Shown here: positions 1 to 4,688 of the stretch, in pieces
Layout of the letters: the number at the start of each line of letters is the position of its first letter
Numbering within the stretch: position 1 is the first letter of the stretch
NCBI GenBank assembly: GCA_002369195.1
Contig: DFEW01000043.1
Coordinates: forward strand, 3,321-8,593
Length of the DNA stretch: 5,273 nt
Source: Christensenella sp. UBA3792
GTDB taxonomy: Bacteria; Bacillota; Clostridia; Christensenellales; CAG-138
Reading direction: 5' to 3'
Translations under genes and position numbers: made by a program
The notes under the pieces: model-generated
Told to the model about the DNA's origin: nothing
Seen by the model: the letters and a program-made list of their open reading frames with translations, nothing else
Database searches by the model: none

Positions 1-184
1 CGGAGTTCATCTCCGTGATCTCGATGCCCGCTTCCTGCAGAAACGCACCGTCGATGCCGATCTCGCCGAACTCATTTTCGATCAGAACGAGCTGCTCGCC
101 CTTGAAACTCTCGGCGATCATCTTCTTGATCAGCGTCGTCTTGCCTGCGCCTAAAAAGCCGCTGAAAATATCGATTTTTGTCAT
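1..184 (-). CDS. COG0523 family GTPase / metal chaperone (CobW, YjiA, ZNG-like), N-terminal part only
   Basis: This is the first 61 codons of a G3E-family P-loop GTPase; the rest lies beyond the left edge of the window. The protein starts MTKIDIFSGFLGAGKTT, giving a Walker A/G1 loop GFLGAGKT at residues 9-16. It is followed by ENEFGEIGIDG at about residues 36-46, the usual second conserved block of COG0523 proteins. The visible part ends at EMNS, exactly where this family normally continues into its metal-binding CxCC motif, so the diagnostic cysteines are just out of view. Family members use GTP hydrolysis to deliver zinc, cobalt or other metals to target enzymes in the cytoplasm; the metal cannot be read from this fragment. 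The ATG at 182-184 is preceded by AGAGGG six bases upstream. The gene lies 76 bp downstream of the ferredoxin-type membrane gene on the same strand, with a possible promoter of its own between them. No Zur-like operator was recognised. Family assignment is firm, substrate unknown. Confidence 0.9.
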   Translation of the reverse strand, partial: MTKIDIFSGFLGAGKTTLIKKMIAESFKGEQLVLIENEFGEIGIDGAFLQEAGIEITEMNS

Positions 185-229
185 GTCAATCCCTCTTTTC
201 GTGCGGGGAAAACCCCTTGTTCGTTCCCT

Positions 230-257
230 ATCCTATCACACTTTTTCAAATTTGCAA
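230..257 (-). promoter_or_regulatory. Likely sigma-A promoter of the COG0523 GTPase gene
   Basis: Read on the minus strand there is TTGCAA (257-252), a 16-base spacer, then TAGGAT (235-230) preceded by TGA, which makes an extended -10. Each hexamer matches the consensus at four of six positions. The -35 box sits only a few bases after the stop codon of the upstream gene. The predicted leader contains a short GGGG-TTTT-CCCC hairpin (216-205). Read-through from the upstream operon is also possible, since no strong terminator separates the genes. Confidence 0.45.
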
Positions 258-260
258 GCG

Positions 261-1133
261 CTACATTGTGGATTTTTTGTGAGCTTGCGACGCAAACCCG
301 AATCTTCGCGCAAGCGAACCGGTCGGGCAGGCGCGGATGCACCGCCCGCAGCGGATGCACTCCGCCGAATCGACCTGTCCTTTTGGGTCGATGCCCATCG
401 GGCAGACCGTTTCGCACGCGCCGCAGCCGACGCAGCGGTTTTCATCAAAGATCATGCCGAGCAGCGCGAACCGGTTGAACAGGCCGTAGATCGCGCCGAG
501 CGGGCAAAGCCAGCGGCAGAACGGACGCGCGATCGGCACGGACAGCAGCAGAAGCAGGGCGAGCACGCCGATCTTCCACCAGAACAGCAAGCCGATCTGT
601 CCGCGCAGCATCGGGTTCGAAACGGTCAGCGGGATCGCGCCGAACAGCGTGCCGGACGGGCAAAGATACTTGCAGAAGTACGGCACGAGCGTGTCGAACA
701 GCGTCAGCCCGATCACCAGCACGAGCAGCACCGCGTATTTCAAAAGCCGCAGGATGCGTTCGCCGCGGAACGTCCGGATCTTTTTGGGAAACGGGATCTT
801 ATAGATAAGGTCCTGCACCAGCCCGAACGGGCAGACGTGCGAGCAGATCCACCGTCCGAACAGCACACCGAACAGCAGCAGAAAACCGAGCACATAGAAC
901 GGGAACTTCGGCTTCTGCGGCGACAGCGCGCTTTGCAGCGAGCCGATCGGACATGCGCCCGCCGCCGCCGGACAGGAATAGCAATTCAGCCCCGGCGCGC
1001 ACAGGACCTTCGTTTTGCCCGTGTCGATCGTGCCGAGGAAGAAGTTTTGCAGCTTCGGATTCTGCAGCAGAAACATCGCCGCCTGCACGCTCAGCCGCTT
1101 CCATTCGCCTTTGACGCGTCTTTCCTTAGCCAA
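261..1133 (-). CDS. Polytopic membrane 4Fe-4S ferredoxin-type protein (NapH/CcoG-like), partner of TlpA and CD1871A proteins
   Basis: A 290-residue integral membrane electron-transfer protein. From the N terminus it has cysteines C45, C51, C54 and C61 (NCYSCP and ACPIG). Hydrophobic segments lie at about 78-94, 130-150 and 183-201. Between and after them are three CxxxCP pairs: C97/C101 (CSHVCP), C154/C158 (CKYLCP) and C206/C210 (CRWLCP). Two classical ferredoxin motifs follow near the C terminus: C234/C237/C240/C244 (CVGCGACETVCP) and C259/C262/C265/C269 (CIRCGRCIRACP). This layout is that of NapH-type quinol or ferredoxin-linked membrane Fe-S proteins. The TTG start (1133-1131) lies inside the end of the upstream mini-gene, giving an 8-bp overlap, with GGAG ten bases before it. 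The next in-frame ATG, codon 20, would cut into the conserved N-terminal region, so TTG is preferred. By context it probably passes reducing power towards the extracytoplasmic thioredoxin encoded two genes upstream; the donor is unknown. The Fe-S assignment is strong, the physiological role inferred. Confidence 0.9.
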   Translation of the reverse strand: MAKERRVKGEWKRLSVQAAMFLLQNPKLQNFFLGTIDTGKTKVLCAPGLNCYSCPAAAGACPIGSLQSALSPQKPKFPFYVLGFLLLFGVLFGRWICSHVCPFGLVQDLIYKIPFPKKIRTFRGERILRLLKYAVLLVLVIGLTLFDTLVPYFCKYLCPSGTLFGAIPLTVSNPMLRGQIGLLFWWKIGVLALLLLLSVPIARPFCRWLCPLGAIYGLFNRFALLGMIFDENRCVGCGACETVCPMGIDPKGQVDSAECIRCGRCIRACPTGSLARRFGFASQAHKKSTM

Positions 1134-1272
1134 TTCCGATACACTCCAAACACACGCGGATCGCCTTGTTCAGCACCGCAAGCGCCTGACCGGAGAACGC
1201 TCCGATCAGCACAAACGCCGCGCCGAGAACGCTCAGCGCGGCAAACAGCAGGATGCGCGTCGTCCGCTTCAT
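1126..1272 (-). CDS. CD1871A-family CXXC motif-containing membrane mini-protein (48 aa)
   Basis: A small gene of 48 codons between the thioredoxin and Fe-S genes. Its protein begins with the basic stretch MKRTTR, continues with one hydrophobic helix (residues about 7-28) and ends LNKAIRVCLECIGIG. The CXXC pair is C41 and C44. The length, single helix and terminal CLECIGIG match the small family named after C. difficile CD1871A, usually found beside TlpA-like and 4Fe-4S membrane proteins. By the positive-inside rule the N terminus is cytoplasmic and the CXXC lies at the outer face of the membrane, well placed to exchange disulfides with the TlpA-like lipoprotein. The ATG (1272-1270) overlaps the preceding TGA in an ATGA, with no clear ribosome site, so translation is probably coupled. 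The stop TAA (1128-1126) lies just after the TTG start of the next gene. Family match comes from recognised motif and context; function is inferred. Confidence 0.88.
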   Translation of the reverse strand: MKRTTRILLFAALSVLGAAFVLIGAFSGQALAVLNKAIRVCLECIGIG

Positions 1273-1877
1273 CCGAGCAGGTTGTCGACGGTTGCTTTCC
1301 ATTGTTCGTAATCCATGCCGCCGACGACGCTTTCGCCGACCTCGTTGCCGTTCTTATCGAAGAAATACGTCGCGGGGATGTACATCGAGCGCATGGACAG
1401 ATCCTCCAGCGCGCCGACCGGTTCGAGCGCCGCATAGGTCACGCCGCTGTCCGCAAGCGTCTGCTTCGCCGTATCGACCGACATCGTTCCCACGAGCAGT
1501 CCGAGAACCAGCACGTTCGGATACTCCTGATGGATGCGCTCGATCGCGGGCAGCTCGCCCACGCACGGTCCGCACCATTCCGCCCAGCAGTTGACAATGA
1601 TCAAATCGTAGGACGCAAAGATCGTCTGATCGATCGGATCGCCGTCGAGCGTCGTGCCGGAAAAGACCATGTCCGCGTTGAACCCGTCCGCCGCCGGTTC
1701 GGCCGTCGCCGCTTCGGGCTGCGCGGTCGGCTCCTGCGCCGCTTCGGGCGTTGCCTGTGCCGCTTCGGACGTTACCTGCGCTTCGGGCGCTGCCGTCGGC
1801 TGCGGCGCGGGCGTATTCTTGGTGCACGCCGCAAGGCACAGCAGCATGCAAATCACAAAAACGATCGTTCTTTTCAT
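1269..1877 (-). CDS. TlpA-like thioredoxin-fold lipoprotein (extracytoplasmic thiol-disulfide oxidoreductase)
   Basis: A 202-residue exported redox protein. Residues 1-18 form a lipoprotein signal peptide (basic MKR, hydrophobic core, lipobox LAAC with acylated C18). Residues 19-65 are a low-complexity Ala/Pro/Thr/Glu/Gln linker, which would hold the domain away from the membrane. Residues about 66-202 are a thioredoxin-like fold with WAEWCGPC, active-site C102 and C105, and the expected cis-proline at P168 (IPATYF). An additional cysteine, C97, lies just before the active site. Family members reduce disulfides outside the membrane (ResA, CcmG or general TlpA roles) and need electrons from a membrane partner; the two genes that follow and overlap it are good candidates. 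Start ATG at 1877-1875 has a perfect AGGAGG (1890-1885) seven bases away. It is the first gene of the cassette. The exact client protein is not evident; no cytochrome c maturation genes are visible here. Confidence 0.93.
   Translation of the reverse strand: MKRTIVFVICMLLCLAACTKNTPAPQPTAAPEAQVTSEAAQATPEAAQEPTAQPEAATAEPAADGFNADMVFSGTTLDGDPIDQTIFASYDLIIVNCWAEWCGPCVGELPAIERIHQEYPNVLVLGLLVGTMSVDTAKQTLADSGVTYAALEPVGALEDLSMRSMYIPATYFFDKNGNEVGESVVGGMDYEQWKATVDNLLG
1738..1779. repeat. Two tandem 21-bp repeats in the lipoprotein linker
   Basis: Units 1738-1758 and 1759-1779 agree at 18 of 21 bases. On the coding strand they encode the heptads QVTSEAA (residues 34-40) and QATPEAA (41-47) of the TlpA-like lipoprotein. 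The repeat keeps the reading frame and probably arose by local duplication; it allows the linker length to vary without harming the thioredoxin domain. Confidence 0.7.
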
Positions 1878-1904
1878 TTCGAAACCTCCTTCGAAGTTTG
1901 CGTT

Positions 1905-1933
1905 AGTATATCACATGCCGCATGTTTTGAAAA
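1905..1933 (-). promoter_or_regulatory. Likely promoter of the tlpA-like redox operon
   Basis: On the minus strand TTTTCA (1933-1928) is followed after 17 bases by TATACT (1910-1905), itself preceded by TGA, an extended -10. The -10 matches five of six consensus bases and the -35 four of six. It lies 28 bases before the start codon and points away from the ABC operon promoter, so 1878-2018 is a divergent control region. A small inverted repeat, ACATG-ccg-CATGT (1913-1925), sits between the two boxes and could bind a regulator. Confidence 0.6.
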
Positions 1934-1952
1934 CCTTTTTTCTGAAAACCGC

Positions 1953-1980
1953 TTGACAAACCGAAACAAAGCGTTATAAT
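1953..1980 (+). promoter_or_regulatory. Strong sigma-A promoter of the ABC transporter/GntR operon
   Basis: Both hexamers are perfect consensus: TTGACA at 1953-1958 and TATAAT at 1975-1980, separated by 16 bases. Transcription should begin near 1986-1988, about 30 bases before the ATPase start codon. A promoter this strong usually needs a repressor, which agrees with the inverted repeat that begins within the -10 box and with the GntR gene at the end of the operon. Confidence 0.85.
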
Positions 1981-2005
1981 TGTGCATGTACAATAAGCAC
2001 AATTA
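1977..2005. promoter_or_regulatory. Perfect 9-bp inverted repeat, likely GntR (YtrA-type) operator
   Basis: TAATTGTGC (1977-1985) and GCACAATTA (1997-2005) are exact inverted copies separated by 11 bases. The left arm overlaps the last four bases of the -10 box, and the centre covers the expected transcription start, so a bound dimer would block RNA polymerase. A transcript hairpin is unlikely because the left arm is not expected to be transcribed. The operon ends with a GntR-family repressor gene, making autoregulation the simplest reading; the pairing of protein and site is inferred. Confidence 0.7.
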
Positions 2006-2018
2006 GCAGGGAGGACGT

Positions 2019-2882
2019 ATGAACATTCTGCAGGTGGAACACCTCAACAAGCAGTACCCCGGCTTCCGGCTCGACGACGTAAGCTTTTCCGTCGAGGAGG
2101 GCAGCATCATGGGCTTCATCGGGCGCAACGGCGCGGGCAAGACCACGACGATCAAATCGATCCTGAACCTCGTACACGCGGACGGCGGCAGCGTGCGGTT
2201 CCTGGGCAGCGATCTGTGGGCGAACGAAACCGCGTGCAGGAAGCAGATCGGTCTGGTGCTCGGCATGTTTTCCTACTATCCGCGCAAGAAGCTCAGCACG
2301 ATCGCGGACGTGACGCGCAGGTTCTATGCCGACTGGGACGAGGACCTGTACCAGCAGCTTTTGCGGCGCTTTTCGCTCGATCCCGAAAAGAAGATCAACG
2401 AGCTGAGCCAGGGCATGCGCGTCAAGTTTTCCCTCGCGCTCGCGCTCTCGCACGACGCAAGGCTGCTGATCCTCGACGAGCCGACGAGCGGGCTCGATCC
2501 GGTCTCGCGCGACGAGCTTTTAGACATCTTTCGCACGATCATCGAGGACGGCGCGCACAGCATTCTCTTTTCGACGCACATCATTTCCGACCTCGAAAAG
2601 TGCGCGGACTACATCACCTACATCAAGGGCGGCAAGATCCTCTGCTCGACCGACGCGGAATCGTTCAAGGACGCGTACCGGCTCGTTTCCGGCGAGGCGG
2701 AACAGCTTGAACGGTACCGGAAGCAGCTTGTCGGATACCGCGCGCACGCATTCGGCTTTACGGGGCTGATGCCGCGCGACGATGCGGCGCGCGCGACCGA
2801 TCTCAAGATCGCGCCGGCGGATATGGAATCGATCATGATCTACACGGAAAAGGAGGACGGCCATGAAAGCGCTGCTGAATAA
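2019..2882 (+). CDS. ABC transporter ATP-binding protein (YtrB/BcrA-like, GntR-linked)
   Basis: A 287-residue nucleotide-binding subunit of an ABC-2 type exporter, acting on the cytoplasmic face of the membrane. Visible motifs in order: Walker A GRNGAGKT (35-42), signature LSQGM (129-133), Walker B LLILDE (149-154), D-loop SGLD (157-160) and switch histidine H187 in STH. The position where the Q-loop glutamine normally lies, after IGLVL, carries G82 followed by M83, so the usual Q is missing. Residues about 215-287 form a variable C-terminal extension. The start ATG follows GGGAGG by four bases, and its 3' end overlaps the permease gene by 20 bp. Systems of this build with a YtrA-type repressor respond in other Firmicutes to cell-wall-active antibiotics or peptides, but the substrate cannot be read here. 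ATPase identity is very secure, the YtrB-like subgroup likely. Confidence 0.95.
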   Translation: MNILQVEHLNKQYPGFRLDDVSFSVEEGSIMGFIGRNGAGKTTTIKSILNLVHADGGSVRFLGSDLWANETACRKQIGLVLGMFSYYPRKKLSTIADVTRRFYADWDEDLYQQLLRRFSLDPEKKINELSQGMRVKFSLALALSHDARLLILDEPTSGLDPVSRDELLDIFRTIIEDGAHSILFSTHIISDLEKCADYITYIKGGKILCSTDAESFKDAYRLVSGEAEQLERYRKQLVGYRAHAFGFTGLMPRDDAARATDLKIAPADMESIMIYTEKEDGHESAAE

Positions 2883-3546
2883 GGAGCTTCGTCTCTGCAT
2901 GCACCCGACGGTGTTCATCTATCTCGGTCTGGTGCTGATGCTGCTGATCCCGAACTATCCGTACCTCGTCTCCTGCTTCTTCGTATGCAACGCGATCTTC
3001 TTCGTGTTCCAGCAATCGCGCGAGAACGGCGACGCGCTGTACACCGCGATGCTGCCGGTATCGAAGGCGCAGGCAGTTCGGGCAAAGTGCCTGTTCGTCG
3101 TGCTGTTCGAGGCGGTCGACCTCGTGCTGATGGCGGGCATGTGCGCGCTCTCGATCGTCGCGATGCCGCCGCACAACGCAGGCGGCACGGATCACGGTCT
3201 CAGTCTTTTGGCGTTCGCGCTCGTACTGTTCGCGATCTTCAACCTGATCTTTCTGCCGAGCTTCTATAAGTCCGGCTATAAGGCGGGCTCGGCGTTTTTG
3301 AAGGGCGCGATCGGCGTGTGGATCTGGATCGTGATCGCGGAGGGCATGATGATCGCGTCCGCCGCGGCCGGCAGCGTTCCGTTCTTCCGGTTCCTCCAAG
3401 AGACCGTCGACTGCTTCCCGCAAACGAAGGCAGCGTGGACGGTGCAGGGTATCCTGTTCGGCGCGGCGCTGCTTCTCTGGGCGCTCGGCACGCTGCTTGC
3501 GATGCATCTGTCGGTGCAGCGCTATGAAAAGGTCGACGTGCAATGA
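2863..3546 (+). CDS. ABC-2 type transporter permease
   Basis: A 227-residue membrane protein and the probable channel partner of the ATPase upstream. About six hydrophobic segments can be seen, at about 15-30, 33-50, 75-100, 113-134, 147-169 and 193-215. After the second comes ENGDALYTAMLPVSKAQAVRAK (in part residues 54-66, with the LPVSK element at 64-68), a conserved cytoplasmic loop pattern in small ABC-2 permeases of the ABC2_membrane_5 kind. The start ATG (2863-2865) lies within the end of the ATPase gene and has AGGAGG (2851-2856) six bases before it. The stop TGA overlaps the ATG of the GntR gene. Only one permease gene is present, so a homodimer is likely. The substrate is unknown; assignment to ABC-2 permeases rests on size, hydrophobic pattern and context. 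Confidence 0.87.
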   Translation: MKALLNKELRLCMHPTVFIYLGLVLMLLIPNYPYLVSCFFVCNAIFFVFQQSRENGDALYTAMLPVSKAQAVRAKCLFVVLFEAVDLVLMAGMCALSIVAMPPHNAGGTDHGLSLLAFALVLFAIFNLIFLPSFYKSGYKAGSAFLKGAIGVWIWIVIAEGMMIASAAAGSVPFFRFLQETVDCFPQTKAAWTVQGILFGAALLLWALGTLLAMHLSVQRYEKVDVQ

Positions 3547-3908
3547 GGCTTTCCGTCAACCCGAACGACAAGACGCCGATCTACCGGCAGTTATATGAGC
3601 AGATCGCCTCGCAGGTGCTTTCCGGCGCGCTGCAGCCCGGCAAAGCGCTGCCGCCGATCCGAGCGGTCAGCCGCGAGCTCGGCGTTTCGATGATCACGGT
3701 GCGCAGCGCGTGGGACGAGCTCATCCGCGACGGGTATCTGGTCTCCCGCACCGGCAGCGGCTGCTTTGTCGCGCCGATCAGCCAGACGAGCCGCGATTCC
3801 ATCCGCCTTCAAAAGCTCACCTCCGCCGTCGACGCGCTCGTCGCCGACGCAAAATCCCTCGGCGTCACAAAGGACCAGCTGTGCGAGCTGCTCCGCGAGC
3901 GTTTTTGA
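3543..3908 (+). CDS. GntR family transcriptional regulator, YtrA subfamily
   Basis: A 121-residue repressor. Residues 11-78 form the winged helix-turn-helix typical of GntR: PIYRQLYEQI (12-21), GALQPGKALPPIRAVSREL (28-46), GVSMITVRSAWDELIRDGY (47-65) and the wing RTGSGCFV (69-76). What remains, 79-121, is a short helical tail, as in the YtrA subfamily, which lacks a large ligand-binding domain. Its ATG overlaps the permease stop in ATGA; AAAAGG lies ten bases upstream. The gene closes the operon and is followed by a terminator. Its likely target is the inverted repeat at 1977-2005 in the operon promoter. Many YtrA-type operons place the regulator first; here it comes last. The family call is strong, the signal unknown. 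Confidence 0.94.
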   Translation: MRLSVNPNDKTPIYRQLYEQIASQVLSGALQPGKALPPIRAVSRELGVSMITVRSAWDELIRDGYLVSRTGSGCFVAPISQTSRDSIRLQKLTSAVDALVADAKSLGVTKDQLCELLRERF

Positions 3909-3962
3909 ACGCAATCTGCATCAAAGGGACGCATCGCAGGCGTTCTGTCAAGGTGGATTTTC

Positions 3963-3994
3963 AAAAGCACAGTCGGTTTTCGGCTGTGCTTTTT
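3963..3994 (+). terminator. Intrinsic terminator after the ABC/GntR operon
   Basis: Arms 3963-3975 and 3981-3993 pair over 13 positions, including one T-G wobble, around the loop GTTTT. The stem core is GCACAG/CTGTGC. The descending arm runs into TTTTT at 3990-3994. The A run at the left side could give weak termination on the other strand also. It lies 54 bases after the GntR stop codon. Confidence 0.88.
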
Positions 3995-4036
3995 CATTGT
4001 GTCTTGTCGAGTGGATTTTGAACGATGCACTTGCAT

Positions 4037-4048
4037 TGCAATATTGCA
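4037..4048. promoter_or_regulatory. 12-bp perfect palindrome before the immunity-like gene
   Basis: TGCAATATTGCA is fully self-complementary and overlaps the possible -35 box at 4044-4049. TTGCA occurs twice more or less in phase nearby (4031-4035 and 4044-4048). It may be an operator, but a palindrome this short in AT-rich DNA can arise by chance. Confidence 0.3.
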
Positions 4049-4072
4049 CACGTTTTCCATGTATGATAAAAT
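4044..4072 (+). promoter_or_regulatory. Possible promoter of the immunity-like gene
   Basis: TTGCAC (4044-4049), 17 bases, then TAAAAT (4067-4072). The -10 matches five of six bases, the -35 only three. The preceding terminator separates this gene from the ABC operon, so an own promoter in this interval is expected. Confidence 0.4.
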
Positions 4073-4109
4073 GAATCAAATATAAAGGGCATCGAAAGGA
4101 AGACCGTTT

Positions 4110-4511
4110 ATGAATGCAAAGCTGGAATACTGCGAGAATAAGCTGGAAATCATCCATTTTTGCCACTCTCAGTCGGATGAAGAATTCGGAAATCCTTATA
4201 ATTGTACGTTTCAGATCTTTGTGGTATCCGGGCGTTTTCAAGGGTATGCAGACGGTTGCGAATATGATTTCAAAGAGTTTCAAAAAATGATTCGGGAATT
4301 AAAAAAACTCGTTGAAAATCAGGCAAAACAAGTGCGGCTAAAAGAAATCGGTTACGGAAGTGAGATCCTCTTTACCGGAGACGGACGCGGACATATCGAG
4401 GTTTCGGGAACGGTTTACGGTGAAGCAATGGAGCACGTGCTGCAGTTTTCCTTTCCGACGGATCAAACTGTCTATGCAAGCTTTATCAAAGAACTTGAAA
4501 GCTTTGTATAA
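4110..4511 (+). CDS. Hypothetical protein resembling WapI-family immunity proteins
   Basis: A 133-residue soluble protein without signal peptide or membrane segment. The layout is a beta-rich first half (about 11-50), an amphipathic helix rich in Lys/Glu (52-75), then GDGRGHIEVSGTVYG (90-104) and LQFSFPTDQTVYASFIKELESF (in part, 111-132). The G-x-G-x-I-x-(V/I)-x-G strand followed by an F-x-F-x-T-D-Q-T segment and a final helix recalls the WapI group, cytoplasmic antidotes to Rhs/WapA-type contact toxins. This is a match from memory of the pattern, not an alignment. No toxin gene is visible beside it, so it would be an orphan antidote. AAGGAAG (4096-4102) lies seven bases before the ATG. Its base use differs from the neighbours: bases 4141-4200 hold 24 G/C, against 41 in 2461-2520, which suggests acquisition by transfer. 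Confidence 0.6.
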   Translation: MNAKLEYCENKLEIIHFCHSQSDEEFGNPYNCTFQIFVVSGRFQGYADGCEYDFKEFQKMIRELKKLVENQAKQVRLKEIGYGSEILFTGDGRGHIEVSGTVYGEAMEHVLQFSFPTDQTVYASFIKELESFV

Positions 4512-4527
4512 TTCATCTATTGGTGAA

Positions 4528-4685
4528 AAAGGGGCTGTTAAGAAAGTCTGTCATTCTGAGCCGAAGGCGAAGAATCTCTGAACGCAAGTTTGAAACAGTG
4601 TTGCATGACAAGACAGTTTCGTTCTGAGATCCTTCATCGCTTCGCGATTCAGGATGACACGCAAGACTTTCTTAACAGCCCCTTT
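4528..4685. mobile_element. 158-bp MITE-like element with perfect 22-bp terminal inverted repeats
   Basis: Ends 4528-4549 and 4664-4685 are exact inverted copies (outer sequence AAAGGGGCTGTTAAG). Inside lie imperfect inverted copies of the widespread TCATTCTGAG...GAATCTC intergenic repeat: TGTCATTCTGAG (4549-4560) against TCAGGATGACA (4649-4659 region), and GAATCTC (4573-4579) against GAGATCC. Each half carries its own mini-hairpin (GCC-GAA-GGC; ATCGC-TTC-GCGAT). The whole can fold as one long hairpin with its loop near 4601-4610. No transposase is encoded and no target duplication is obvious. It fills the space between two convergent genes. Read on the minus strand the second arm runs into TTTTT, so it may terminate transcription of the ABC exporter gene. 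Confidence 0.8.
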
Positions 4686-4688
4686 GCT

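Noticed and set aside
205..216. GGGGAAAACCCC hairpin in the leader of the COG0523 gene considered as riboswitch or terminator
   Set aside because: A four-pair stem with no T run on the minus strand and no further conserved structure; too small for either.
15..1979. 654-codon open frame on the plus strand across the redox cassette
   Set aside because: It lies antisense to four well-supported genes, its translation is low-complexity and Arg/Ala/Gln-rich with no recognisable domain, and it is explained by the GC-rich codon use of the opposite strand.
2833..3543. 236-codon open frame on the minus strand opposite the permease
   Set aside because: Charged, His/Arg/Glu-rich shadow of a hydrophobic membrane gene; no domain, and it conflicts with the clearly overlapping operon on the plus strand.
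3953..4019. Direct repeat GTGGATTTT at 3953-3961 and 4011-4019 around the terminator
   Set aside because: Nine bases only, no element-like content between the copies besides the terminator; most likely chance.
3909..4109. Searched for a tRNA, small RNA or extra gene between the GntR and immunity-like genes
   Set aside because: Apart from the terminator, the palindrome and a possible promoter, no tRNA-like fold or credible reading frame was seen.
4360..4581. 73-codon plus-strand frame ending in CHSEPKAKNL
   Set aside because: Its end is a translation of the MITE-like repeat and its start is an out-of-frame part of the immunity-like gene; such peptides often arise falsely from this repeat.
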